NCBI RefSeq assembly: GCF_005938655.1
Contig: NZ_VCQT01000027.1
Span: 1-64,000, forward strand
From: Alloalcanivorax gelatiniphagus
Lineage (GTDB): Bacteria > Pseudomonadota > Gammaproteobacteria > Pseudomonadales > Alcanivoracaceae
Reading direction: 5' to 3'
DNA length: 64,000 bases
Positions 49,329 through 58,512 of the stretch are shown here, one piece after another; the first letter of the stretch is position 1, and each line of letters begins with the position of its first letter. Below the pieces are notes generated by a model, which was not told where the DNA came from, made no database searches, and was given only the letters and a program-made list of their open reading frames with translations. The position numbers and the translations under genes are program-made.

Positions 49329-50282
49329 ATGACGGCGATGCCCGCCCCTCGACACTTCACCCTGTCCGACTATGAGCGCTTCGGCGAACGCCATGGCTTC
49401 GACTACCAGTGGCATGAGCTGGGGGACGACGAGGACCCGTGCCTGGCCGAGGGCATCATGGAGGAAGTGCCGGTGGCCGGTGGCCTGACCCTGGTGGTCT
49501 CCGACGTGCTCAATCACCGGGGTTACGGCGCCCGTTCCATGATGGCACCGGGCTTCACCTCGATCCTGCTGCTTGAAGGGTACGCCGAGGCGCGGCTGGG
49601 CGGGCGCGCCAAACGGCTGACCCTCAACGACAACGACGCCATCACCGTCAGCCACGACGACACCCAGGCGATGACCGGCGAGCACCGGGCCGGCCTGCGT
49701 CTGCGCAGCGTGTCGCTGCTGGCCCGGGAAGCCACGCTCAGTGACCAGGCCGCCCCGGCGCCATTGCGCCAGCGGCTGGCCCGCAAGGGCTTCAGCCTGG
49801 ACGGCTGGCGGGCCGACGCGCCGTTGCGGGCGCTGGCGGAGAGCCTGTTCCAGCCACGCTGGGACGGCGCCCTCGGCCGCCTGTGGCAGGAAGGCGTGGC
49901 GCTGCAGATGCTGGCCCATGCGTTGTCCGCCGACGACCAGACCAGGCCGGCGCCGGCACGCCTGAGCGAGCGCGACCGCCGCGCCCTGGAGCGGGTCCGT
50001 GACGCCCTGCACCAGCAGCCGGAGCAGGATCACAGCCTGGACGCGCTGGCCCGGCTGGCCTGCATGAGCAGCAGCACCCTGCGCCGCAAGTTTCAATACG
50101 CCTATGGACAGAGCGTGTTCAATTACCTGCGCGACCGGCGCCTGGAGCGGGCCAGCCACGGCCTGCGCCGGGAAGGCTGGAGCGTGGAACAGGCGGCGGA
50201 ACGGGCCGGCTACCGGCACGCCAACAACTTCGCCGCCGCCTTCAAACGCCGTTTCGGCACGGTGCCCAGCCGCTGGCGCTAG
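49329..50282 (+). CDS. AraC-family regulator, PchR-like
   Basis: 317 residues: N-terminal ligand-binding region with FTSILLLEGYAEARLGG and a C-terminal AraC HTH (about 215-317; LARLACMSSSTLRRKFQYAYGQSVFNYL, AAERAGYRHANNFAAAFKRRFGTVPS). This layout fits siderophore-responsive activators such as PchR or AlcR. Iron control by the Fur box and closeness to the receptor-esterase pair support regulation of siderophore uptake. ATG 49329 has GGAG about 7 bases upstream; 49338 is an alternative. Confidence 0.87.
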   Translation: MTAMPAPRHFTLSDYERFGERHGFDYQWHELGDDEDPCLAEGIMEEVPVAGGLTLVVSDVLNHRGYGARSMMAPGFTSILLLEGYAEARLGGRAKRLTLNDNDAITVSHDDTQAMTGEHRAGLRLRSVSLLAREATLSDQAAPAPLRQRLARKGFSLDGWRADAPLRALAESLFQPRWDGALGRLWQEGVALQMLAHALSADDQTRPAPARLSERDRRALERVRDALHQQPEQDHSLDALARLACMSSSTLRRKFQYAYGQSVFNYLRDRRLERASHGLRREGWSVEQAAERAGYRHANNFAAAFKRRFGTVPSRWR

Positions 50283-50536
50283 GGCCTATCGCACCTGTTG
50301 CGGCTATAAATCCACCCATCAAGGCACGAGGAGAGAAGTTTGGTGGCTCCAAATGAACGACGAGTAACGCGGAGGGGTGGATTTATAGCCGCAACCCGAA
50401 GGGCTGGCGCCCTTTTGGACCTCCAGCGTCGTTGTCGGTCGCTTATTTGGACTGACCAAACGGCGCTCCCTCCGCCTGGCTGGAGGTCCAAAATGACACC
50501 CAGCAGGCGCGATGCGAGTAGTGTGAAAAGGCCCTA
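50280..50536. repeat. Composite inverted-repeat element C
   Basis: Bounded by TAGGGCCT (50280-50287, including the AraC stop codon) and AGGCCCTA (50529-50536). Inside are a perfect 21-bp inverted repeat (50297-50317 / 50375-50395, GTTGCGGCTATAAATCCACC plus C) and a perfect 15-bp inverted repeat (TTTTGGACCTCCAGC, 50413-50427 / 50479-50493). No credible gene; it fills the 352-bp gap before the MFS gene. Confidence 0.85.
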
Positions 50537-50634
50537 AAACGCCCGGCCCGCAGCGATTTACGATCAGCGGCCAGCGGCGGCGGCGCTGGCCGGCGGCGAC
50601 AATAGCGTTTCATTTTCGGTCTGGACCCACGCCC

Positions 50635-51828
50635 ATGAGCCCCGCTTCCCCCACTCCGGCTTTCCGCCTGTCGCCCCTGCTCGGCGCCTACCTGTGCTGC
50701 ACCATGGCGATGATGGCCTTCGTCTCCCTGATCGGCCCGATCTCCCGGCAACTGGGTCTGCCGGCCTGGCAGGCGGGCACCGTGGTGTCGGTGGCCGGGG
50801 TGCTGTGGATGCTGCTGTCACGGCCCTGGGGCGCCCTGAGTGACCGGCGCGGGCGGCGGCCTGTGCTGCTGTCCGGTCTGGTCGGGTTCACCCTGGCCTA
50901 TGGCGCCCTGTGCGCCTTTCTGATCGCCTGCCTGCGATGGGGCGCCTCGCCGCTGTGGGTGTTCCTCGGCCTGCTATTGACCCGGGGGCTGGCCGGCGCC
51001 TTCTTCGCCGCCGTGCCCACCACCGGCCAGGCCCTGGTGGCGGATCATTTTCCGGTGGGCCGGCGCACCGGCGCCATGGCCTCCCTGGGCGCCGCCAACG
51101 CGGTGGGCGTGGTGCTGGGGCCGGCGCTGGCCGCCCTGCTCGCCCGCCAGGGGCTGTGGTTGCCGCTGCTGGCCACCTCCGTGCTGCCCCTGGTGGCGTT
51201 GGCGCTGGTCTGGCGTCTGCCGCGCACCGCGCCGGCCCGCGCCGATCAGGCGGCGTTCATCCTGCCGCTCACCGACCGCCGCCTGCGCCGGCCCATGGTG
51301 GTGGCGTTCCTGGCCATGGGCGCGGTGTCGGTGGCACAGATCACCGTGGGCTTCTTCGCCATCGACCGCCTGCAGCTGTCCCCGGAGGCGGCGGCCCGGG
51401 CGGCGGGCCTGGCGCTGACCATGGTGGGCGTGGCGCTGATCCTGGCGCAGTTGCTGGTGCGGCGGCTGGGCTGGCCACCGGCGCCGCTGATCCGCGCCGG
51501 CCTGCTGGTGGCCGCCGCCGGCTTCGCCCTGGTGGCGGTGAGCCACGATCAAATCACCCTGATGGCCGGTTTCTTCGTCGCCGGCGCCGGCATGGGCTGG
51601 GTGTTCCCGGCCTTCGCCGCGCTGGCGGCCAACGCCGTGGGGCCCACGGAACAGGGCGCCGCCGCCGGCTCCGTGGGCGCCGCCCAGGGCCTCGGCATCG
51701 TGCTTGGCCCGCTGGCCGGCAGCCTGTTCTATGAGATCGCCCCCGGCGTGCCCTACGCGGTGGCCGCCGTGGCCCTGGTGCTTACCGCCCTGTGGCCGAT
51801 GCCGGCAACAACGGCGCAAGCCGCCTGA
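50635..51828 (+). CDS. MFS efflux transporter (DHA1-like)
   Basis: 397 residues with twelve helices. RPWGALSDRRGRRPVLLSG after helix 2 is the MFS motif A, and the conserved RGLAGAFFAAVPTTGQALVAD region lies at helix 4-5. This subgroup includes drug and siderophore exporters. It follows a repeat element and precedes the copper receptor; substrate unknown. No clear ribosome site upstream of the ATG. Confidence 0.88.
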   Translation: MSPASPTPAFRLSPLLGAYLCCTMAMMAFVSLIGPISRQLGLPAWQAGTVVSVAGVLWMLLSRPWGALSDRRGRRPVLLSGLVGFTLAYGALCAFLIACLRWGASPLWVFLGLLLTRGLAGAFFAAVPTTGQALVADHFPVGRRTGAMASLGAANAVGVVLGPALAALLARQGLWLPLLATSVLPLVALALVWRLPRTAPARADQAAFILPLTDRRLRRPMVVAFLAMGAVSVAQITVGFFAIDRLQLSPEAAARAAGLALTMVGVALILAQLLVRRLGWPPAPLIRAGLLVAAAGFALVAVSHDQITLMAGFFVAGAGMGWVFPAFAALAANAVGPTEQGAAAGSVGAAQGLGIVLGPLAGSLFYEIAPGVPYAVAAVALVLTALWPMPATTAQAA

Positions 51829-51926
51829 GCCAGGATGGCACGGCGCCAGTGCGGCATTTGGCCGCACCCGCCGACGCGCCTATGCTGCTAGAGTCCCGCG
51901 CGTTTTGAACCGCGAGAGACCCCGCC

Positions 51927-53987
51927 ATGAAAGCACCCCACCGCCGCGCCGGCGCCCTTCTGCTGCTGGCTCCGGCCGCCGCCCTGCACGCCGCTGAACC
52001 CACCGTCGACGCCAACGGCGAGCACTGGCTGGCGCCGGTGGTGATCACCTCGGTGGCGCCGTCGTCGCCGCTGACGTTGGAAACCGATCCGGGCGAGCCG
52101 CGCCAGCCGGTGCCGGCCAGCGACGCCGCCGACTACCTGAAGACCATTCCCGGCTTTTCGGCGGTGCGCAGCGGTGGCAGCAACGGTGATCCGGTGCTGC
52201 GGGGCCAGTTCGGTTCGCGCTTGAATCTGCTGGTGGACGGCGGCGAGATGATCGGCGCCTGCCCCAACCGCATGGACGCGCCCAGTTCCTACATCGCCCC
52301 GGAAACCTATGACCGGCTTACCGTGATCAAGGGCCCGCAAAGCGTGCAGTGGGGCCCCACCGGCTCCGCCGGCACCGTGCTGTTCGAACGTGAGCCGCTG
52401 TATTTCGATGCTCCTGACCAGTCCCTCAACGCCGCCTTCCTGGCCGGCTCAAATGGCCGCCGGGACCAGGTGGTGGACGCCACCCTGGGCGCCCGCCCCG
52501 GCTACCTGCGCTTCAGCGGCAACCATGGCGAAGCGGACGACTACCGGGATGGCAATGGCGACCGGGTACCGTCGCGCTGGAAAAAATGGAACACCGACGT
52601 CGCCGCCGGCTGGACGCCCACCCCGGACGCCCTGATCGAAGTGCGCGCCGGGCGCGGCGATGGCGAAGCCCGCTATGCCGGGCGCGGCATGGACGGCAGC
52701 CAGTTCGACCGCGAGAGCCTGGGCCTGCGCTGGCGCTTCGGCGCCCTCGGGGATGTGCTGGAACGCATCGAAGGCCAGGTCTACTACAACTACGCCGACC
52801 ATGTGATGGACAACTACAGCCTGCGCACGCCGTCGGGCACCGGCATGATGGCCGGCCCGATGGCCTCCAACGTGGACCGGCGCACCCTGGGCAGCCGCCT
52901 CAAGGGCACCTGGCTGTGGCAAAGCACGGAACTGGTCGCCGGGGTGGACGCCCAGACCAGCAGCCACCGGAAACGCAGTGCCATGGGCGTGGATGCTTAC
53001 CACGGCGAACCGAGAGTCAAGGACGCGGAGTTCCAGCGCTACGGAGCCTTCGCCGAGGTCACCCGGCGCCTGGACGGGCCGGCGCGGCTGATCGGCGGCG
53101 CCCGCCTGGACCGCCACACGGCGGAAGACCATCGCGCCAGCCAGAGCGGCGGCATGGGCGGCATGCCGATGGCCAACCCCACCGCCGGCGACGAACGCCG
53201 CGACACCCTGCCCTCCGGCTTCCTGCGCTACGAGCGCGACCTGCCGGGCCGGGGCGCCACCGTCTACGCCGGCCTGGGCCACGCGCAACGCTTCCCGGAC
53301 TACTGGGAACTGTTCTCCGCGGACGCCGGCCCCACCGGCAGCGTCAACGCCTTCGACGGCGTGGAACCGGAGAAAACCACCCAGCTCGACCTGGGCGCCC
53401 AATACAAGAGCGACGCCGTGGACGCCTGGGTGTCCGCCTATGTGGGCCGTATCGAGGACTACATTCTGTTCCGCTATCGCAGCGGCATGATGGGCAGCAC
53501 CAGCCAGGCGGACAATGTGGACGCCCGCATCATGGGCGGTGAGCTGGGCGCCACCTGGCGCTTCGCCAACCACTGGAGCAGCGATGCCAGCCTGGCCTAT
53601 GCCCGTGGCGAGAACCGCGACGACGGCGAGCCGCTGCCGCAGATTCCGCCGCTGGAAGGCCGTCTGGGGCTGAACTACCAGCGCGGTGACTGGAGCGCCG
53701 CCGCCCTGGCCCGCCTGGTGGACGCCCAGCACCGCATCGATGCCGGCAACGGCACCGTGGTGGGCCGCGACCTGGGCGACAGCAGCGGCTTCGCCACCCT
53801 GGCCCTGAACGGCGCCTGGCGGGTGAACCGCAGCCTGCGGCTGAGCGCCGGCGTGGACAACCTGTTCGACCGCGCCTACGCCGAGCACCTGAACCTGGCC
53901 GGCAACGCCGGCTTCGGGTTCCCCGGCAACCGCCGCATCAACGAACCGGGCCGCACCGTCTGGGCGAGGATGGACCTGACCTTCTAA
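51927..53987 (+). CDS. oprC: TonB-dependent copper receptor, OprC/NosA type
   Basis: 686-residue outer-membrane receptor. Signal peptide to about residue 22, TonB-box region APVVITSVAP, plug with DGGEMIGACPNRMDAPSSYI and IKGPQSVQWGP. The OprC copper ligands Cys143, Met147, His323 and Met325 correspond to Cys112, Met116, His292 and Met294 here, a constant shift of 31, so the CxxxM-HxM site is intact. A Gly/Met-rich loop at about 395-410 (GGMGGMPMAN) could also bind copper. Barrel ends in MDLTF. 99 bp after the MFS gene. Confidence 0.94.
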   Translation: MKAPHRRAGALLLLAPAAALHAAEPTVDANGEHWLAPVVITSVAPSSPLTLETDPGEPRQPVPASDAADYLKTIPGFSAVRSGGSNGDPVLRGQFGSRLNLLVDGGEMIGACPNRMDAPSSYIAPETYDRLTVIKGPQSVQWGPTGSAGTVLFEREPLYFDAPDQSLNAAFLAGSNGRRDQVVDATLGARPGYLRFSGNHGEADDYRDGNGDRVPSRWKKWNTDVAAGWTPTPDALIEVRAGRGDGEARYAGRGMDGSQFDRESLGLRWRFGALGDVLERIEGQVYYNYADHVMDNYSLRTPSGTGMMAGPMASNVDRRTLGSRLKGTWLWQSTELVAGVDAQTSSHRKRSAMGVDAYHGEPRVKDAEFQRYGAFAEVTRRLDGPARLIGGARLDRHTAEDHRASQSGGMGGMPMANPTAGDERRDTLPSGFLRYERDLPGRGATVYAGLGHAQRFPDYWELFSADAGPTGSVNAFDGVEPEKTTQLDLGAQYKSDAVDAWVSAYVGRIEDYILFRYRSGMMGSTSQADNVDARIMGGELGATWRFANHWSSDASLAYARGENRDDGEPLPQIPPLEGRLGLNYQRGDWSAAALARLVDAQHRIDAGNGTVVGRDLGDSSGFATLALNGAWRVNRSLRLSAGVDNLFDRAYAEHLNLAGNAGFGFPGNRRINEPGRTVWARMDLTF

Positions 53988-54005
53988 GCCCGTGGCGGAA
54001 CGTCT

Positions 54006-54788
54006 TTAATCGCCGGTGAAACGCGGCGCCCGCTTTTCCAGAAAGGCGCTGGCGCCTTCCAGGAAGTCATCGGAGGCGAAGGTGCGCGCGGCGATCTCCC
54101 GTTCCACGCGCAGACATTCGAGCATATCGTCCGGCCGTTCCCGGGCCATCCGCTTGACCGAGGCCTGGGCCAACGGTGGGCCGGCGGCGAGCCGCTCGGC
54201 GAGGCCAAGCGCCACGGTCAGGGCCTCGCCTTGGGCGGCACCGATGTCCGCCAACCCCATGTGCAGGGCATCGTCCCGGGAGACTTCCTCGCCGGTAAGC
54301 AGAATGCGCCGGGCCCGGCCGGCTCCCACCCGGAACGGCAAGGACCACCAGAGCGCGCCGTCCGGCGCGGCGCCCACGCGAATCTGCGCGGCGCAGAAAC
54401 GGGCGCCGTCGGCGGCCACCATCAGATCACAGGACGCCGCCAGGCCCAGACCGGCACCAAAGGCCGGCCCCTCCACCGCCGCGATGTAGAGCTTGTCGGA
54501 GGTCAGCATCCGTTCCATCAAGGGCGCGCCGCCTTCCAGCCGCCGCAGAATCTTCTGCTCGTCGCGGATCCGGCGTAGCGCGTCCAGATTGCCACCGGCG
54601 GAGAACACCCCGCCGCCGCCGGTCAGTACCAGGACACGCAGCGCCGGATCGGCTTCGAAACGCTCGATGGCGTCGATCAGCCCCTCGCGCACGCCCGGCG
54701 CGCCCAGCGAGTTGCGCATGGCGTAGGCATTCAGGGTGACCACCGCCACCTTGTCCCGGTTTTCCATCAAAACCACTTGATCAGTCAT
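54006..54788 (-). CDS. Crotonase-family enoyl-CoA hydratase/isomerase with altered acids
   Basis: 260-residue crotonase-fold enzyme. The oxyanion-hole segments are SAGGNL (63-68) and GPAFGAGLG (108-116). Neither classical hydratase glutamate is present: the positions read Gly (GLGLA) and Gln (AAQIRVG). Asp143 in AAPDGALWW sits where PaaG-like isomerases carry their acid, so an isomerase or a different reaction is more likely than simple hydration. It overlaps the second acyl-CoA dehydrogenase by 8 bp. Confidence 0.88.
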   Translation of the reverse strand: MTDQVVLMENRDKVAVVTLNAYAMRNSLGAPGVREGLIDAIERFEADPALRVLVLTGGGGVFSAGGNLDALRRIRDEQKILRRLEGGAPLMERMLTSDKLYIAAVEGPAFGAGLGLAASCDLMVAADGARFCAAQIRVGAAPDGALWWSLPFRVGAGRARRILLTGEEVSRDDALHMGLADIGAAQGEALTVALGLAERLAAGPPLAQASVKRMARERPDDMLECLRVEREIAARTFASDDFLEGASAFLEKRAPRFTGD

Positions 54789-55902
54789 GGTGTTCGTCCT
54801 CCAGGGATTCCAGATAGCGCCAGCCGTTGTGGGTGGCATCGCCGAACAGCCGGCTCAGGGCGTTGACCCGCAGCAGGTAGCGTCCGATACCCAGCTCCTG
54901 GGTCATGCCGATGCCACCGTGCAGCTGAATCGCCTCCCGGCACACGCGGTCGCCCACCGGCACCGCCAGCGCCAGCGCGGCGAAGGCATCGCCATGGCGG
55001 GGGTCGCGCATGAGGCCGTCGGCCGCGCCCCACACCAGCGAGCGCAGCATTTCCAGATCCGCATGCAGATCGCTGGCACGGTGGCGCAGCGCCTGGAACG
55101 TCGCCAGCCGGGTGCCGAATTGCTCGCGCAACCGCAGGTAATCCAGGGTCCGTTCGAACGCCCCCTCGCAGGCGCCCAGGGTTTCCGATGCCGCCGCCAG
55201 GGCGGCGTGGGCCAGGGCCGCGTCCAGCGCGTTGTGCGCCGCCGGGCCCCGGGCGATCACCGCGCTCTCCGGCAGGGCCACATCGGTGAGCGTCAAGGTG
55301 GCCAGGCTGGTGCCGTCGAAGGCGGTGAACAGTGCCGCCTCCAGGCCCGCATGATCCTTTTCCAGCAGCACCAGGGCCGGCGCTTCGTCGATCCGGCAGG
55401 TGACCAGAAAGGCGTCCGCGCAGGCCGCATCCATGACCACATGCTTGGTGCCGTCCAGCCGCCAGCCGGAGGACGTCGCCCGCGCGGTCAGAGCGATGGC
55501 CCGGTAATCGTAGCCGGCGTCCGCTTCCAGAGCCGCCAGGGTGAGCACGCCATGGCCCTCCGCCAGTTGCCGCAGCCAGTGATCGCGGACCTCACCCTGG
55601 GGCGCCTGCTCCAGGGCGGTACCCGCCAGCACCGCGCTGGCCAAAAAGGGAGCGCGCCATTGCTGGCGGCCGAACTCGGCGCACAGCACGCCCAGCGCCA
55701 CCGCGCCCAGGCCCGAGCCGCCATGGGATTCAGGCAACGCCACGCCCAGCAGCCCCAGTTCGGCGAGCTGACGCCAGACCGGGCCATCCACCGCGTGGGC
55801 CGACGACAGGGCCTGGTCACGGCGCGGGTCCCATTCCTTTTCCAGCAGCTTGCGCACGGTGTCGCTTACAAGCTGCTGCTCTTCCGTCAGAACGAATTGC
55901 AT
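54781..55902 (-). CDS. Acyl-CoA dehydrogenase-like protein, small subunit type
   Basis: 373 residues of the ACAD fold: N-terminal helices (MQFVLTEEQQLVSDTVRKLLE), a middle beta domain with weak motifs, and a C-terminal domain with REQFGTRLATFQALRH (FAD-contacting Arg) and AIQLHGGIGMTQELGIGRYLLRV. The middle domain lacks the usual TEP..GSD stretch. Together with the adjacent dehydrogenase it looks like one half of a heteromeric enzyme of the steroid/branched-side-chain kind. ATG 55902; GGAA upstream. Confidence 0.88.
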   Translation of the reverse strand: MQFVLTEEQQLVSDTVRKLLEKEWDPRRDQALSSAHAVDGPVWRQLAELGLLGVALPESHGGSGLGAVALGVLCAEFGRQQWRAPFLASAVLAGTALEQAPQGEVRDHWLRQLAEGHGVLTLAALEADAGYDYRAIALTARATSSGWRLDGTKHVVMDAACADAFLVTCRIDEAPALVLLEKDHAGLEAALFTAFDGTSLATLTLTDVALPESAVIARGPAAHNALDAALAHAALAAASETLGACEGAFERTLDYLRLREQFGTRLATFQALRHRASDLHADLEMLRSLVWGAADGLMRDPRHGDAFAALALAVPVGDRVCREAIQLHGGIGMTQELGIGRYLLRVNALSRLFGDATHNGWRYLESLEDEHHD

Positions 55903-55912
55903 GCCGGTTTCC

Positions 55913-57109
55913 TTACAGATCAAGCGCGTGCCGCGCGATGATGTTGCGCTGAACTTCATTGGAGCCCGCGGCGATCGCCGGCCCACGCAGGTAATAACGG
56001 GACTCCGCCACATAGCGGGCGTCGCCACCGCGATTGAGAAGGCCCCGTGGCAAGCCGTCGTAGGCCTGGTCGGCGGCCAGCGCGTCCGCGCCGGCGATGT
56101 CCAGGATCGCCTCGTCCACCGCCTGATTGGTGGCCACGCCCTTGAGATTCAGGGACGACGCGAACACACCGATGCGGCCGTCGCGGATCAGCATGTCCAG
56201 CCCTCGACGGGTGGCGAATTCCAGCGCCTTGACCTGCACCGCCACCTCGGCGATGCGGGCGCGCACGTCGGCGCGCCGGTACAAGGGGCCATCGCCGTCC
56301 CGGTTGTGACGGGCCAGCGCCAACAAACGCCCCAGCTTGCGGGTGGCCTCGGCGTGCCGGGAGGTAGCCAGGCGCTCGTGTTCGAGCAACGCCTTGGCGG
56401 TGGTCCAGCCGGTGTTTTCCTCACCGATGCGCTGATCCACCGGCACCCGCACATCGTCCAGCAGTACCTGATTGAGAATGTGGGCCCCGTAAAAATGATG
56501 AATCGGTTCCACCGAGACGCCTTGGCTGCGCATGTCGAGCAATAGAAAGGAAATCCCCTTCTGTTGCTTCACGTCGCTGTTGGTGCGCACCAGACAGAAC
56601 ATCCAGTCCGCGTAATGGGCATAGCTGGTCCAGATCTTGCCGCCGTTGACCCGGTAGAAGTCCCCCTCGCGCACCGCCCGGGTGCGCAACGAGGCCAGGT
56701 CGGAGCCGGCGGACGGTTCCGAATAGCCCTGGCACCACCACTGCTCCAGCGTCAACGCGCCGGGCAGGAAGCGTTCCTTCTGCTCCTCGGTGCCGTATTC
56801 CAGCAGGATCGGGCCGAGCATGCGGGTATTGAAGGGCGGCACACCGGGGGCGCCGGCCAGCGCCATTTCCTCTTCGAACACGAAACGCTTGTGCAGCCCC
56901 CAGTCCGTGCCGCCCCAGCGTTGCGGCCAGTGCACCGCGCCCCAGCCCCGGTCCACCAGTTTTCGCTGCCAGGTGATCGTTTCGGCGCGGCTGATATCGC
57001 GGCCTTGCGCCACCTTCTGGCGAATCGTTTCGGGCACTTCCGCGATCACGAATTCACGGATTTCCTCTCGAAACCGGCGTTCCTCGCGCCGATCAAGCGG
57101 GTCTGTCAT
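55913..57109 (-). CDS. Acyl-CoA dehydrogenase, large subunit type
   Basis: 398 residues with the full FAD/substrate motifs GYSEPSAGSDLASLRTRAV (129-147) and WTSYAHYADWMFCLVRT, and LLEHERL at 241-247, where this subgroup places its catalytic Glu. It lacks the RxQFG motif of the C-terminal domain, which its neighbour has. The two genes are 10 bp apart. ATG 57109 has GGAGG 8 bases upstream; the much longer open frame is not coding. Confidence 0.92.
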   Translation of the reverse strand: MTDPLDRREERRFREEIREFVIAEVPETIRQKVAQGRDISRAETITWQRKLVDRGWGAVHWPQRWGGTDWGLHKRFVFEEEMALAGAPGVPPFNTRMLGPILLEYGTEEQKERFLPGALTLEQWWCQGYSEPSAGSDLASLRTRAVREGDFYRVNGGKIWTSYAHYADWMFCLVRTNSDVKQQKGISFLLLDMRSQGVSVEPIHHFYGAHILNQVLLDDVRVPVDQRIGEENTGWTTAKALLEHERLATSRHAEATRKLGRLLALARHNRDGDGPLYRRADVRARIAEVAVQVKALEFATRRGLDMLIRDGRIGVFASSLNLKGVATNQAVDEAILDIAGADALAADQAYDGLPRGLLNRGGDARYVAESRYYLRGPAIAAGSNEVQRNIIARHALDL

Positions 57110-57339
57110 TGCACATCCTCCCTGGCGGTCCGCGCCGGCGTCACCGTCGCGATCATGAATAAAAAGGCGCCGGCGCGGGGCCGACGCGAAGGGCACGGAA
57201 CGGTCGGTCCATCGTCGCTTTCCGCGGGGAGGGGGAGAGCCTCGCCCCCGCGGCGGGTTCATCCCGCTCGGGCACCGTGGAAAATGCCTGAAGCGCCATG
57301 CCGTGCCGTGGACCACTGGTTGACCCTCGTCGGGCCGGT

Positions 57340-58473
57340 TCAGAACTTCAGTTGCGCGCCCACCGACACCGCCCAGGGCGCGCCGCCGGATGCGGTTCCA
57401 ACCCGATCCCCGTGGGCATAGTCCATGACCCGGTACGCGGCGGCGTCGCCGTTGCGGGTCATGGAGTACATGGCGTGAAGCAATACGGAAGGGCTGAGGG
57501 AGTGGAATACGCCGACGCTGTACTGATCGGCTTCGTCGTCGCCCACGGCGGATTCCTCGGCATGGTGCCACTGGCCCGCCAGGTTCCAACGCGGCGCCAC
57601 CTTAAAGACCGCCTGAGCACCATAGGCTCGACGGTCCAGCGGCGCGTAATTGTCGGGCTGGACGTCTTCGTAGATGGCGCCCAGGGTGAGCGCGCCCAAG
57701 GTGTACTTGGCGGCCGCGCGCCAGGCTTCCAGGCTGCCAGTGGCGTAGAAGTCCGAATAATGGATATAGGCGCCGTCCAGGCGCAGGTCGCCCGGTTGCC
57801 AGTTCAACCATACACTGGCGCTGTCCCGGTCGTTGTCATCCACCGCGCGAATCGATCCGCTCTGGTCGGTGGAGTACTGCAACGCCACGTTCAGGTCGGC
57901 CAGGTCGAACTTCCAGTTGAGGCTGTTGCTGCCGAGCAGATCAAGGCGGGGACCGCCGCCCACGGAGCCGGCGCCGAGCAGTGCGTGGGTATCGCCGATG
58001 GTGGTATTGAAATAGCCCAGGTAGGAAACCCCCATGTTCTTGAACGGCGTGTTGATGCGACCGATCAGGAAGGTGCCGGCCGGCGTATCCAGACCGAGAA
58101 AGCTGTCGCGGGTGGTCCAGACGTCGCCGGCGTCGGTGTCGTCGATGTCCACCTGCTGTTCGTACTGCCACAGAAAGGTGTAGTGATCGTCGTAGGGCAC
58201 CTCGCCACGGAAGCCGATCATGCTGGTGTTACTGGATACGCCCAGATCGCCGTCGGACAGATTCGGGTTGGCGTCCGCTTCCTGCTTGGACACATCGGAG
58301 TCCGCGTAGTCCACCGACAGGCGGAGGGCACCGTAGAGCTCCACTTTCTTGGTGATCGCCCGTTCCGGGTGCAGCACCTGTTCGAGCACCTGAATCTCCG
58401 CGGCCTGGCCGGCCAGCGGCAGCGCCGCGAACAGACCGGCGGCGATGATTTTCTGGCAACACGGTTTTTTCAT
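57340..58473 (-). CDS. Outer-membrane porin of the Gram-negative porin family
   Basis: 377 residues: signal peptide to about residue 24 (ALPLAGQA), then beta-strand repeats of a 16-strand porin (VELYGALRLSVDYADSD, SMIGFRGEVPYDD, FLGLDTPAGTFLIGRINTPFKNMG) and a terminal Phe (VGAQLKF). Ribosome site GAGGAGAG precedes the ATG. Lies within the catabolic cluster and may admit its substrate. In the 230 bp downstream, GCGCCGGCGC followed by CTTTTTATT on the minus strand (about 57155-57180) may be a weak terminator. Confidence 0.92.
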   Translation of the reverse strand: MKKPCCQKIIAAGLFAALPLAGQAAEIQVLEQVLHPERAITKKVELYGALRLSVDYADSDVSKQEADANPNLSDGDLGVSSNTSMIGFRGEVPYDDHYTFLWQYEQQVDIDDTDAGDVWTTRDSFLGLDTPAGTFLIGRINTPFKNMGVSYLGYFNTTIGDTHALLGAGSVGGGPRLDLLGSNSLNWKFDLADLNVALQYSTDQSGSIRAVDDNDRDSASVWLNWQPGDLRLDGAYIHYSDFYATGSLEAWRAAAKYTLGALTLGAIYEDVQPDNYAPLDRRAYGAQAVFKVAPRWNLAGQWHHAEESAVGDDEADQYSVGVFHSLSPSVLLHAMYSMTRNGDAAAYRVMDYAHGDRVGTASGGAPWAVSVGAQLKF

Positions 58474-58512
58474 TTTTTCTCTCCTCGTAGCTTTGTTGTT
58501 ATTGCATCGTTG

